Shown: one piece after another, positions 44,901 to 57,060 of the stretch
Position numbering within the stretch: position 1 is the first letter of the stretch
Layout: each line of letters begins with the position of its first letter
Source of the DNA: Diphasiastrum complanatum
Taxonomy: Eukaryota > Streptophyta > Lycopodiopsida > Lycopodiales > Lycopodiaceae
Direction: 5' to 3'
Assembly (NCBI GenBank): GCA_029204225.1
Contig: CM055096.1
Location: forward strand, 39,904,461-39,968,460
DNA: 64,000 nt
Translations under genes and position numbers: made by a program
The notes under the pieces: model-generated
What the model was told of the DNA's origin: nothing
Database searches by the model: none
What the model saw: only the letters and a program-made list of their open reading frames with translations

Positions 44901-46820
44901 CAGATAATCTTTCTGATTTTCTGTTGATCGGATCTAAAACCAAAGGATTTTCTTGGAGAGAAAACTGGTGGTATGGGACATCAGTGATTTCAAAGAGGAA
45001 ATTCTTGTGTGAGAATGATCAGTAGGCCAGTGGTTAGTATTTACATTAATGGTAATGCTAATAGTTGAAACCATTGGTAAAGCCTATTTAGGGTATTTAG
45101 AGAGGTTATGAGATATAGATCCGGATCCCTCAATGGTATCTCATAAATTCCAAATTGGAAACCCTTAAAAGCTATTTCTCTATTATTTTTAACCTCTACT
45201 TTTAGAAATTTCTTATATACGAGACAATTGGATTGAGATTCATATAATTCCTTCCAGTGTAGAACTTGGTTCTGAAGGACTGTTTAAGTTATATGAATTC
45301 ATGTTTCCATTTTAGTTTGTGAATATAACTCAGAACCAATTGATGTTTTCAATTGATTAAGTGGAATTTAGACTTCCTGAAATGTTTATCTCTATTTGAT
45401 AGTTGATTATTGAGAGTAATGTTTCTATCACTCGGGATAAGATATTTTATGATTTTAAGGAAAAAGCCCGGTTTGTAATAGTATTGAATACTTATCACTG
45501 ACTTTTTCAAATCTTTGATATCTTATACGTTGTCTCCTGGGAACTTTTTGATTGAAATTGTGAAATTACTTTTAAAAGGGGGAGAAGAAAATGATAGGAA
45601 TAAGACTTTCATGGGATTAACCAGTTGCATAGATTTCTTTTGTGGAATCCAGTTTGTTGCATTGGTGGAATTATCATGTGTGAATAGAGGAAATCTCTAG
45701 TGATTATTTTGTATAATCTGGAACTAGAGTAATTATGGGGATTTTTGAGCTATGAGATATTCATGAATATGGGAAGTAGTGGTAAAGATTAAATTAGAAT
45801 CATTGATTGGCTACCAAGTACCATTTAGTTATGGATTGGATCAGTGAAATAAAGCTTTAATCTGAACCTTTTGTCCAAAGATGTCTGTATAAGTCAGCCT
45901 AATCTTAGTTTGTGCACTAAAATCTGAAGTAGGTTGATTGATTGAAGGAATTTTGTTGATAAAAGTATGATGGTCGGAAAACTTGTGATGTGGAATTATT
46001 CACTTCAGAGATTTCCCAGATATGTTATTTACTCAAGAGAAATAGAAACTTCTGTAGCTGAGTTACAAGATTCTCAGTGAGATATGTGAGTAACATATGC
46101 GGAATCTGCCAAATAAAGACATATGTGTTTATGTACTGGGTCATAGTGAGATTTTTCTCATATGTGCACGATTATTCTTGTGTGGATCTACTATGTATTC
46201 CTGGTTACTAAGGTTATTTGGTGCACGTAACCTAGTGGTTGAACATAGACATATGATCTGATCAAGTATTGTGTTTGACAATTACTTGTAGAGTTAACAG
46301 ATCTGTTCTGATAGATCTATTGCTTAACTTAAAATGATTTGGATAATGATCTAAATGTGGTGTTATACTAGTATAAATAAGTTCTGCACCTAGACATTTA
46401 AGATTCTAAATCATGAGCAATTAACTTGAGTAGTTGATTTACTCCTGTGGAAGTTAATTGGTAAAACAGACAGTGTGAAGAGAATTCACCAGAAACTGTT
46501 TGTTTTGTGTGTATTGCTTGTAAGACACATAATTTATGAGTCATTCAGATTCATTAAGGAATTGTGTGCAGAGGATACTGATTTCTTGGATGATTATTGC
46601 TCAGTTGAGAAATAGACTTGATTCATTAGTGATAGTATCCCTGTAAGCTCAATTGGATATCGTCCCTCACCTTCTTCTCTCACCCTCTCTCTTTGTTATT
46701 TATGGATTTGTTGTGTGGTTAGTGTTAGTGTGGAGGATTAGTGTTAGTGTTAGAGTTAGATAGCAACTAAGCTAACAGCTAGATTTTAGTTATAGCTCTA
46801 TCTTGTGTTCTAACCCCTTT
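41934..46820 (+). other. Internal region of element E, no coding domains
   Basis: Open frames are all short (under 90 codons) and none resembles a retroelement protein. Two related hairpin motifs occur at 43655-43690 and 43934-43970. A GTTAGTGTTAG-rich run lies at about 46719-46762. The boundary with copia A3 is not sharp. Confidence 0.6.
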
Positions 46821-46846
46821 TAACAGGGAAAGGGGATGCTCACCGA

Positions 46847-47230
46847 CTATCTCTGACTCTTGATAGAGTCAAGTCTAGGTGTGTCATAATGATCATCACT
46901 CAGTTCTTGTATGTGCTTGGCAAGCTCAAAAACAGCAGCATTCCTGCATCTTGATCGTCTATCCCAATCTTCTTTCGAGGTCTGAGCTTCATGGACATGG
47001 CCGATTTGTGTGTCTGATATATTGAGGATGATCAACGTGAAGAACTTGCCATCCTTTAGCTTCCATCGGGAGATTGTAGCATCGTCAACTTCAAGTCTAA
47101 TATCTACACCAGTGACAACATCATACAATTCCTTAGCCATTAGCATTGTTTTCATCTTAAAATTTCATAGGTGATAATTGGATCCATCGAGCTTGTCCAC
47201 GACGGGACTAGCCTTGCTTTGGGAATTCAT
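46847..47230 (-). pseudogene. gag N-terminus of copia A3 (truncated)
   Basis: The minus-strand start reads MNSQSKASPVVDKLDGSNYH, then a stop replaces Trp (tga at about 47164), then FKMKTMLMAKELYDVVTGVD and WKLKDGKFFTLIILN. Similarity to A1 and A2 stops after QTSKEDWD (about 46975). The tail to the stop at 46847 (ELAKHIQELSDDHYDTP) is not shared. Confidence 0.8.
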
Positions 47231-47400
47231 GTGGAAGTTAGTCTAAGTCATAGTGATGACTATCAATGACTTAAGAAAGAAAATCAAATGATATTTACAG
47301 AACAAGAAAGAAATTATTCTGTCGACTGATAGGATCAAGTCATGTGGAAAGCTTGTGAGCTATAAAGATAGTTCTAATGTTATATTTGGCTCTAATACCA

Positions 47401-47880
47401 TGCTGGACATTGGGATGATGGAGTGGACGATTCCTTGATGCATGCACTACGCGTATCGAATCAGATCAGAGTGGTGAGTCGAAGACTCCCCTTATCCTAT
47501 TTGATTTTAACTTCAAAGTCATTAGAATCTATGGTATCAATTATGTAGGCAAACACAAATTCTTGTGACTAATATTGTGAAAATAAGACAGGAAATTTAG
47601 ACAAAATAGTAAGAGAAATCAGATAGAACGATCAAGAAAGCATTGCATACATACTGATAGTAATCTGAACGCAATGAGATGATGCAGATTTGATTCAGTA
47701 TAAAAATACAAGACCGTAGATGCTAGAGCACAAATGCAAACAAATCGCATGCCTGAAAACTATCTTAGTTAGATATAATATAAGCTATGAGCTTATTGTA
47801 ACTCTCAGTCTGAAAACAAAAATCGATGCGTGAAAGTTGCATCTATAGTGAATTTTATCGAGTAAGTTGAGTGGCTGTAT
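47401..47880 (-). repeat. 5' LTR of copia A3 (outer end uncertain)
   Basis: The inner end is fixed by the primer site. The outer end is taken as the point where gypsy RT sequence begins (about 47885); there is no partner LTR in the window. Confidence 0.55.
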
Positions 47881-47884
47881 CTAG

Positions 47885-48390
47885 GAGAATTTGTGGTGGT
47901 ATTTTCAGATAAATTTGTCTATAGCAAAATATTGAAAAAACATTTGGAGCATCTTTGTATTGTTCTGAATATTTTGAGGCAAGAGAAACTTTATGTGATT
48001 AACATCATTCTTGTTAATAATATGTTAAGAGGAAAGATAAGCAAGAAAGGAAGCCCTAGCTCTCTGACTGAGTGGAGTAAATTATTAGATGAGAGATTTT
48101 GAGCTTTGAAAATTCTCATAGTTTCAGCTCTAGTTTGCAAATTACTGATGTCGATCTTCATTATGAAGTGAAAATTGATGCTAGTGCTTTTGCGATGGGA
48201 GAGGTACTATTGCAAAATGGAAAGCTTGTGGATTCTGAAAATTAAAAATTGACTAATGCACCAATGAAATATTCTATTCGTGAAAAATAAATTTCGTTGT
48301 GATTCATGCGTTGAAAACGATTAAGGATTTGTACAAGAAAAGTCAACACCATGTTCAAAATAGACTTTGATTCAATCAAATGTCTCATGT
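47885..48390 (+). pseudogene. gypsy RT end and RNase H fragment
   Basis: EFVVVFSDKFVYSKILKKHLEH (47888-47955) is a decayed form of the gypsy RT segment that normally holds the catalytic Asp pair and continues into the HLEHL helix. After a gap comes HYEVKIDASAFAMGEVLLQ (about 48160), the start of RNase H with its first Asp, then KYSIREK. Stops are frequent. It does not belong to family H by sequence and looks closer to chromovirus-type elements. Confidence 0.7.
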
Positions 48391-49398
48391 TGAGCTAGAC
48401 TTATAGCATTAATAATAGACTTTTTAGATGAAGAATTCGTAGCTTTGTTGTCTTTACCAATTATATGATGAATCGGAAAGTTCAAATTAAAGAACAAAAT
48501 AAACCCACTTGATGTGTCTGTCACTCCCTAAATAGCTACACAAGGAAAGAAATTCAATGTCAATGGTCTTTTTGTACTAGAACCTCGACACGTATGAAAG
48601 TGTTTTCGGCCCTTGAATTACAATAATCACCTTTTGCTCATACATATTGTGCTTCACTAAGCCTACAACTTTTGTAGTCTATAATGCCCACATTTCATAA
48701 GTACAACAAAAATGCCTAGGTCACAATGACACACGTTCCAAAATTGATTTTTTTAAATCAAACCTAATGGAAAGAAACATCGATTGCTAAGAGCATTTTA
48801 GTTGTTGGAAGTATTTTTCTACTTTTATCCCACCTAAGAGTCACTTGTTTCTTTGTCAATTCATGTGAGGGAGCTAAAATCGATTTGAATTGTAGAGTGA
48901 GTCACTTGATAGGATGATGAAAGGTCTTGGAATGATCACACGTCATGAGCATTTTCTAGAGTACATCATTGCATTTTGTCTCTCATATTTTTAAATTCAT
49001 GCAAATGGTATTGGCTAGATTATATGCCCAAGTTACAAGTCCCTTTAAGGAAGGTGTATATTCTCAATGTTTGTTTTATGTGGTCAAATTCACCACCCAC
49101 CACTTATTCAAAGACAAAAACATTATAACTCTACATATTGTGAGCTCATAAAAAGTTGTTGACTTAACTCATGAAGAAATACAATTTTCAAAAAATTTGA
49201 AATTGTGTGAAAAATGCATACATTCAATCACAAAATAGATATATGCTAGATTTACCTCGACTCAAAGTGATCCAAAGAAGATATACAATGGTAAAACTAT
49301 GATCCATGCTTTACATCATAGTTCAATATAATGCTAAAACCATCTTTGACACAATGATCTAGGACTAGCTATCATGAATTTGTTGTGCTAGGAACTTG
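48391..49398. other. No feature recognised; downstream of the HIPP gene
   Basis: I see no domain, repeat or RNA gene. The 3' untranslated region and poly(A) site of the minus-strand HIPP gene should lie in the right part of this stretch, but no single poly(A) signal stands out. Confidence 0.4.
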
Positions 49399-50060
49399 CT
49401 ACATTATAATGCAAGCATTAGGGTTATCCTCACTAAAAAGCTGGGGTGCATCACACCTATATACCACATAGGGTGAGGCAAATTCCTCAACTACCACTTT
49501 TTGTTCCTCTTTTTTTTCATCTTTGGATGGAGTTTTCTTTTCATCCTTGAACTCCTCTTTTTTCTTTTCATCCTTGGGTGTATCTTTTTGTTTTTCTTTA
49601 TCTTCTTTCGGTGCATCCTTCTTTTCTTCTTTAGCATTTTCCTTCTTATCCCCCTTGGGTGTATCTTTTTTCTCTTCCTTAGGACCATTTTTTGAAGCCT
49701 CCTTCAGTCCATCCTTTGTATTATTATTGGGAGCACTCTTTGCATCTTTTTTATCCTCCTTGGGAGCATCCTTCTTTTCCCCTTTAGAATCATCTTTCTT
49801 ATCCTCTTTAGGAACTTGCTTTAATGTGTCTTTATTGTCTACTTTGGAAGCCTCTGTTTTATCTTCACCTTTAGAAGCATCTTTCTTTTCTTCTGTGGTT
49901 GCACCTTTATTCTCCTTTGGCACATCTTTAGGCTTTTCTGGTGGACATAATACCACATGTTTTCCAGTCTTCAAAGCCCTTTGAAGGACCTTGTTTGCAT
50001 CAACAAAACCTTTTACAATTACCTTTTGCTCTTTGAAATTCACATTCACTTCTTGAACAC
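49399..50060 (-). CDS. HIPP: HIPP gene exon 2: second half of HMA domain, charged linker, CaaX box
   Basis: This is the last exon of a heavy-metal-associated isoprenylated plant protein. It starts after the acceptor CAG at 50063-50061 and joins exon 1 in phase (Gly codon split 1+2). Its first residues, VQEVNVNFKEQKVIVKGFVD, complete the ferredoxin-like HMA fold begun in exon 1. About 150 residues rich in Lys, Glu, Asp and Pro follow, in loose repeats of EKKDAPK type. The C-terminus ends FSEDNPNACIIM, where CIIM is a CaaX farnesylation signal; Cys-4 is present. Total protein about 260 residues, normal for the family. These proteins bind metal ions and sit at membranes or in the nucleus. No stop or frameshift is seen, in contrast to everything around it. 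Confidence 0.93.
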
Positions 50061-51186
50061 CTGCCACATACCATGAAGTGTATGTTAAGAATCATAGTAA
50101 GGTTGCAAATCAAATTTGAAGCCCCTATTTTTTTTGCCATCAAATAACTTATCTAGCAAATTTGTATGTAGAAACAAAATATAGAAATGTGTAAGCATTA
50201 TTCAAAACACAACCAAAAATGTCGTGCGTTCAATGACAACAATCTTTACAAATTCTTTTGAAGTTGTTTTTGTAATTCGTTCGGAGGAATAGATAATTAT
50301 ATAGAACAACTGATACAAAGATAATGGGTAACGATGGACTTTGAGATTCGTCCATCCATTGTAGCCGAGTTGCATAATAGTTACATTTGGCCATTAAGAC
50401 TCAAGGTTGAATCTTGGTCTTTGTGTGGAATAAGGACATTAAAGAGCCCATGAGCTCAAAATTGGCTTGGCCTACAATGGAGGCGTACATTGTAGATAAT
50501 ATACAAATTGATGCTACTGCAAAGCAAATGTTATATATTGACAAGCAAAAAAGTCTTGTACATAAGATTCCAAAATAAGGCCTTGTAGGATGTAAAGCAT
50601 AACATGAAGAGTACATGAATCACACTTATGACCCCTATAGTTGCAATTGTTTCCAAGTCAAAGGATGGAAATTTGAAAACTAACATATGGAAAACATGAG
50701 GCAAGCCCCCCTCAAGGCATTCACATGTTGAGTTATAACTACAAGGGTGGCTACATGTTATCTACCAAAAGCAAGTATGGTAATCCCCCTAAACTTCACC
50801 CACCATATCCTTAAGCCGCATCTAAGAGGCCACTAGCTTCCTCTTGATTCAACCTCAAACTTGTAGCTCTATGCCATATGTTGAGGCTAGAATGTGGAGG
50901 TAGCTTATCTTCGTGCAACATGGCATTTGATTCTACTCAATTGTTTTGGAAATTTTTCAAGTATGCATAATGTTGCAATTGAGTCGAAATGGCATCCTAA
51001 GTTGGGGAGCTATTTTGGCTAGTCTTCTTAACACGGATGTTGTGTGTGGGCGAAGGACACAAAAATGGGGCCCTTACTCGTTAGAGCATGACTCCTTAGG
51101 TAAGCTACCTCCAAAAGTTTGGCTTTAAAACCTCCAACATGACATGAAGATTGTAGATCATGTCATATGGAATGTTGATTGCCCAC

Positions 51187-51189
<3 letters not shown>

Positions 51190-51256
<67 letters not shown>
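51190..51256. repeat. (CT)n microsatellite
   Basis: A pure CT run on the plus strand (GA in the sense of the HIPP transcript), inside the intron. Confidence 0.98.
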
Positions 51257-51258
<2 letters not shown>

Positions 51259-51772
51259 GGATGCTCCTTCGTTCAGTTTTACCCTGCTTTGCTACCAAAC
51301 AAGTGGACAACAACAGATGTACCACCTCTCCAAATATACAAGGCCCTTTTAACATTCTACACTTGCATAAGAAAGAGTTATTGATTCTTAACTAAGTGGT
51401 TTTCTCACTTAAAATTCAAAAGCACTTTATAAGACTTTTTAAAGTTTAAATCCTAAATTGGAGGAAAATTAACTTTCCATCTTCCACTCATACCTTCTAG
51501 GAAACCACTAAGCTTGACACTATAAGATCATATAGTTTCAAGGCTTTTTCTTTACAACACTGTGAAGAGTTCTTTTCTCTCTTACTTGCTGAAAGTGCAC
51601 CCTACCAGTTCACGGATCAACAAAGTACCATCATACGATAAGCTTTTTTCTTCCTCTTACTTTACTATCTCAACGCTCTACTCTCATAATGGTGTTTCTT
51701 TAATAGCCCTTAGCTATTGGTAATGCTTGCTCATCACACAAAAGCATGAATGAGTTTTTATGGTTGACGTAA

Positions 51773-52293
51773 AGCGATGGACATACTGAGTGCCTTTGCT
51801 TGATAAAATGTAAACACATCCTACCCAAAAAGGTAGCGATGGAGGCTTCTTTCCTACATTCATCTCTGAAATGACGTTCTGATGGCAACGCTGACATACT
51901 AGCCACATGTATGTCTATGTATATAGATTGTTACTTTTGAAAATGCAATGCAAGGATGGCCCTATCCCCAGCGGATTTGTGGCTACAATTTTTGTATATT
52001 GTGGCACATCTGTCCAACGATGTGGACAATTTGCTTTCTCTTTCATTTTGTGCAATTATCAAGTGAATCATAAGCATGAAACCCAGCGATGAACATATCA
52101 CTTCATCTATCCAAAAAACTTTTGAAAACACACCTACTGTCCAACGATGGACAATAGCACCATCCTTTCATTATACTTTGAATGATTTCATGATTCTTAG
52201 GCTTACAATCTAGCGATGGGCAGATAGCAAGGACAATTTCTAACTGTTTGTTGTTCTTTACATTCATACATTCTACTATCCAGTGATGGATAG
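51773..52293 (+). repeat. Series of short hairpins with a GATGG core
   Basis: The core AGCGATGG or a close variant occurs at 51773, 51835, 52015, 52084, 52143, 52212 and 52282, several at 55-71 base spacing. Some copies sit in perfect hairpins: TGTCCA-ACGA-TGGACA (52138-52153) and CTATCCA-GTGA-TGGATAG (52275-52292). The order in the family and any function are unknown. It may be a decayed tandem repeat. Confidence 0.6.
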
Positions 52294-52939
52294 AAGGAAT
52301 TCTGATGGCTCACCTCTAAGAAATGATTCTCCTTTCTGTTCTCAAAGTATCGGTTTTACATTTTAAAGTCTCATCCTACAATACTAAACTGTTATTGGTT
52401 CATGTGATAATGTAGCGACATCTCTCACTATGGCCTTTTTCTTCTACGCTCTGGTTCTTACTCGACCCAAACATTGTCGTACTCAAAGCAAAGGTATGCT
52501 TTCTACTAAAACTTTACAAAACAAAAAATTTAATTCACTTCGTTTACTCTATCTAAACGTTTTTCTACTCTTAAACGTAGCCATGGACTAAAAAGACCAT
52601 CTTTTCTATCGTTATGATATATAGATTATACTCTTACAAAAGAAACAACTATGGCAGCCTCTCAAGAAGACTCGTCTACAAACATTTAGGTATGACTTCT
52701 CGTTATCAATTCAAATGCGAATTCCACAATATACAAACAAGAATAGAAGTAGTTTCTGACAAAAAAAAAAATTACGTTTCTTCAATACACCTCCTTTTTG
52801 CTAGAAAGTTGACTTAAGAGAAAGATACTATTTTCCAAAAAGCAAAATTTACTAACGAATTCTCAAAGAAACCCTTCTCAAAGAACCTTACAGTAAGGAC
52901 TCCAATAAGACGATCTTAGACAGCATGGAAATGCATAAG

Positions 52940-53360
52940 ATACGTTGTTTTTACGAAAGGGTTAGAATGGCACGGATCTGCCCTAATACCTAGTATAGAC
53001 ACTGGTAGTCACTTACTAAATAACTAATCATGTCTATCCGAAGCAATGTCCCCATACCATGGTTGTTATATGAGCTCTATATAACAATCATGGCATTACT
53101 GTACCCTACCCTGTTAAGTGTTACTTTAGACCTTTGGTGAGATACAACTGGAAAGCACGGATATGATCAGGAGTATGGACAGTAGTGCGTGACACACCTT
53201 GCTCTGTAAGGGTCACTTGCGTTAGCATAGCATGGATTTGCTCTAATACGCTGCACATGTGTCCACACCAAGTCTTTTGGCTAAGCTAAAACTTAAAACG
53301 AACTGATATGGACCAACTGTACGTAAGCTGATCAACATGGCACTCGCCCTGATACGGTGA
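52940..53360 (+). other. Intron stretch with loose repeats and a 37-bp palindrome
   Basis: A near-perfect palindrome at 53057-53093 is centred on GAGCTC (18-base arms with one mismatch and one gap). Around it similar phrases recur (CACGGATCTGCCCTAATAC, GCATGGATTTGCTCTAATAC, CACGGATATGATCAGGAG), spaced about 100-190 bases. This suggests an old tandem repeat. Confidence 0.5.
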
Positions 53361-53701
53361 TATAACGGCTTGGCCTATCGCCAAAACAATGTTTGTTTGA
53401 GAAGACTGGACTATGTCTCTAATTGCTATTCAAAGCTGTTAAGTAGTATAACTTCTTTTGGACATGAATAACAATTGACATTCAGCTATGACACCTGCCT
53501 TCCTCATGTAACTAACTTGTGCGGTTTGGTTGTGTGAGATGGTGGCAAATATCAGCTGGATGTCTTGAAAGTGGTTATGCTTTATGGTGCTTTATAGTAC
53601 TGTATTTTACTTTTCAGCTATACTTTACCTTGTTGGATTATAAATAAAGGCTTTAAAAGATTTCAGTCTTGCTTTGTCAAGAGGAACTAAGTGCAGTCTT
53701 G

Positions 53702-53703
<2 letters not shown>

Positions 53704-53764
<61 letters not shown>

Positions 53765-53779
53765 CTCTCTCTCTCTCTC
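53704..53779. repeat. (CT)n microsatellite, one interruption
   Basis: A CT run interrupted by one CG at about 53761; inside the HIPP intron. Confidence 0.98.
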
Positions 53780-54179
53780 ATTTATATGTATGGACTAAGT
53801 ATGCCACCATTCTATACACAAAGCCCACCACTATCTCTACCACAAATTTCCCTAGACTTGAAATTTTCTTGGTCACTTCCTTCATGGTACACAAGGCCAC
53901 TTATAGGCTTAGGCCTATGACATTGAGGACCTTGAGGCTAAACTCCTTTTCCACACTTGTGATATCATCTACCTTGTGCTTGCCACCCTTATCAAAGTTG
54001 TTGTCCTTCTTCCTAGTGCACTAACATCATTAATCTAATTCATAAAGATGGTGGCTCATTAACACCAAAAAACTCCCACACCGTTATGATTGGACTAAGC
54101 TCTATGGGACCATGTTGCAGACAACAAGGAGTAGTGAGGCTGAGACTTGATGGTTGCATACTTTGGGATAGGCTAGGTC

Positions 54180-54600
54180 AAGGTACATCACTCCACATCA
54201 AATCATGTATTCATGCTTAGAGCACTTATTGAGGAGGCAAACTTCAAGAGTAAAGGCATTGTTGCTTTGTGGACTTCAAATGGGCCTTTGATTTTGCACC
54301 ACGTCACATGCTCATTGAGAGGTTGAAGGATCTTCCTTTCTCTTTTAATAAGGTGTGGTTATCATGGAACCACATGAGTGAGTCATGGGATGCTTCAAGT
54401 CAAATTAAATTCAACAATGCACATACTTAGCATTCACTCAACAAGATCAATCACTCATTAACTACATTTGACGACAAGTCAATTTTAAAGAATTCCCAAG
54501 GTTGACATGATTTTCCACCTATGTATTATGGATGAATTTAAGACAGAAGATCATTTTTTCTTTCGATGCCCTATTTATTTTGAAATCAAAGAGCGGTAGC
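54180..54600 (+). pseudogene. LINE (non-LTR retrotransposon) relic
   Basis: In one frame CCFVDFKWAFDFAPRHMLIERL (about 54260-54325) matches the LINE RT segment that carries a catalytic Asp (CFVDFKKAFD type). Just upstream, in another frame, FMLRALIEEANFKSKG matches the preceding helix. Further on, EDHFFFRCPIYFEIKERW (about 54545-54600) fits the C-terminal segment of such LINEs. Most of the element between these blocks is missing. It lies in the HIPP intron in antisense orientation. Confidence 0.6.
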
Positions 54601-56386
54601 ATGTCTTTTTTATTATTAGGCAATCATGTTGCACTACTGATATCATATGACGATTAGAGAAGTTTAGCCTTGATATGAAAAATGTTTCAGCATGGGAGGG
54701 ATGTTTGCCACGATGCCTCCAACCTGAGAGACATGACCCCATATAACCACCTTTTTCTCCAAGCATAGTCCTAGTACAAATACAACATCAAAGTCAAAGG
54801 ACAAAGCGACTATCCCCTTTAGACACGAGTCCAGGGACATCATCCTCAACTTGTGAGACTTGTAGTCTCAAGAGTCAAATGTCATGCTACGTCCAACACG
54901 TCCTACGATATCACGATGTTTTGCAAACAAGTATCTCAAGACTTTACTTGATATAAGTTGATATTATATTTATAGTTAGTTTTCATACATATTAGCTTTT
55001 CACTAGAAAACAATTTGCAGCTCAACCTGCAGAGCTAAAACCAACAAAGTTGAATCTTGACGACTCTAAGTACATCCTAACAAACCGTGGAGGTTACACA
55101 AGCATGGTAATACTATTGTACATGTTGTGAATTAAGCCACTACTCATTCAAGTTTTTGAGAAAACTGAGAAAGTTATTGGTCCACCATCATGATCTGTGG
55201 TCAGTACACCAAGAAATTAAAAAACATAAGAGTCGATTTTCCTTCTGCAATAAGGATGTACTGCAAGTTCTACCAAATCTACATAAGGCTTAACTATACT
55301 CCATCATTATAGTACAAGCCTCGTGTACATCAATGACAACAATATAAGAGATTCCACTGTAAGGACCTAATTATTGACCTCAATTTTTCTCAGACAACTA
55401 AAAGAATTCTAGATTCCGGCTCTAGGTCTTCATTACAAATCACAGTTCATCTACAAGACAGTGGGGCCCTTGGGAATCAAAACAAAACCACCCATTGCTC
55501 AATATGACGTGCTAATTTTTTCAATGTGATTTATGGAATTCAATAAGGACTAATTGAGTTACTTATACATCTGTTATTAGAACTATATTGCCAAGTGATT
55601 TAGACTTTGCATATTCTTTCCCAATCATTTCTGAATCATCCTATAAATTAATCTTTTGTAATGTGATGCACGGCTTGAACGAAATGATAACTAACAGAAC
55701 GTTGCATAGGCCCCATATCACACACATGATGAATATTCAATCTTTTGATGAACTGCAAGCAGGTAAAATGCTGCATCTTTGTGACATAATAACATGCTCG
55801 ACTAGAATTAGCAGTACTTATAAATACATCTCGAAAAACCTACCTAATCCAATTGACTTCATCATATTGTACTTTAGATCTTTCAGTGCATGGTATCCTT
55901 CTAACATGAAAGAACCCTTCAAAGACAATTCAAAGTGCCACATCTGGAGGGAGAGATCCTAGGCGCAACTTACCTATGTCATACCAGGCTTCTGGGTGCA
56001 GTGCTCTAAGCACGACATCCTTAGTAAACCTATTTGGACATGTGCTGAAGGTGGCCTTTCTGTTAGCAAACTGAAACTGTCAGAAAAGGTCAAATTTTTC
56101 CTTTCAACAGGTGACAGGCCTACTATTATTGGAATAAGTGTCTGAATGTGGGTGGAGAGGCTTGGGAAATATCATTTCCCAGAACTATATCTTCTTGGCA
56201 TCCAATTTGGTATCTGACAGCCATCCTGGCTAGAAAAGGAGAGCAAAGGAATTAATGGAATGAAATTTTTAATATGCCATCCATGCCTGTGCTTATCATC
56301 AGAACCTCCAACATTCATCTGAGAGGTCGGGATGGCATTTATGCTGATGCAATGAAGACTAGCTCTGCAGTCCGAAGGGTTGCTGC

Positions 56387-56420
56387 AGAGAGAGAGAGAG
56401 AGAGAGACAGGGGGGGGGGG
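56387..56420. repeat. Short (AG)n plus poly-G run
   Basis: About ten AG units are followed by eleven G on the plus strand, inside the HIPP intron. Confidence 0.9.
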
Positions 56421-57060
56421 TGTGCGGTTGCTGTTGCCTAACAGTACACATCCTCCATCTTTCACTAGTTTGTAGCTGCCAAAGTGTCATACCATGTGCT
56501 TATCTTTAACACCTGATATTTTGACCATGGTCAATTTTCACAAGGCTCGGCAAAACTGTGATTTATTATATTTAAGGTTTTGATTAAGTGAAAATTATGT
56601 ATTTTAAGACCAAGAAATTTCTGTTGCCAGAAACTTGAATTCATACGGGCTTTCATACCCTGGCTAAGAATTTAAATTTCATGACTTCCACCACGTAATT
56701 CGTAATGATCCTGTGATTGCTATTCACCATGATAATACTAAAAAAACTGATAGACGATGGCAGTTGCACTAACAAGTTGTCAAGAATTTAAGTAGATCAC
56801 TGAAGTTGGCCATCAAGCTTCATAGCCTCCATCATGCTTCTCTTTGTCATTTGTGCTTAGGCCACATTTTTCTTTCATAAAAGATCAAACAAGCCTATGA
56901 AGAGCCTGCTACTGTTATAAGAGGAAAGGAAATTTTGTGGATTCCCTCGAGTCCCTACAGGTTGACAAGGGTTCAAGTCTCCTAGCTCTACCTTGCCATG
57001 CAAGATCTACCCTTCTGACATAAATATATGAAATGAAAATTTCAGGATTTACAGTTTTAC

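Larger units (their letters stand above)
41428..46820 (+). mobile_element. Element E, 5' portion (5' LTR, primer site, non-coding internal)
   Basis: A 489-bp LTR (41428-41916) is followed by a primer site and about 4.9 kb without coding domains. It is the 5' half of the element whose 3' half lies inverted at 37772-39809. The right edge is set loosely by the start of copia A3 sequence. The whole element is a large non-autonomous (LARD-like) LTR element. It is not copia or gypsy by any protein evidence. Confidence 0.75.
46847..47880 (-). mobile_element. Ty1/copia retrotransposon A3 (family A), 5' end only
   Basis: On the minus strand a 5' LTR (from about 47880 to 47401) ends CCAGCA directly before TGGTATTAGAGCC (47400-47388). 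A short leader follows, then the gag start at about 47230. Homology to A1 and A2 gag ends near 46970. The remaining frame down to 46847 is unrelated or rearranged. The rest of the element is missing. Confidence 0.75.
50061..57060 (-). other. Intron of the HIPP gene (7,000 bp)
   Basis: GT at 57060-57059 and AG at 50062-50061 (minus strand) bound it. It holds two CT/GA microsatellites, a series of small hairpins (51773-52290), a 37-bp palindrome (53057-53093), a LINE relic (about 54180-54600) and a short GA/poly-G run. No LTR element is found inside it, although such elements dominate the rest of the window. Confidence 0.88.

Noticed and set aside
46719-46762. TTAGTG-rich run as possible telomere repeat
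   Set aside because: The plant telomere unit is TTTAGGG; this run is irregular and lies inside element E.
49491-49984. Open frames on both strands overlapping HIPP exon 2
   Set aside because: They are shadows of the Lys/Glu-rich repeat region; only the frame that joins exon 1 in phase and ends with CIIM is real.
51773-52293. Regularly spaced repeats as a CRISPR array
   Set aside because: The repeats are short and degenerate, the spacing is uneven, and the window is a plant nuclear sequence.
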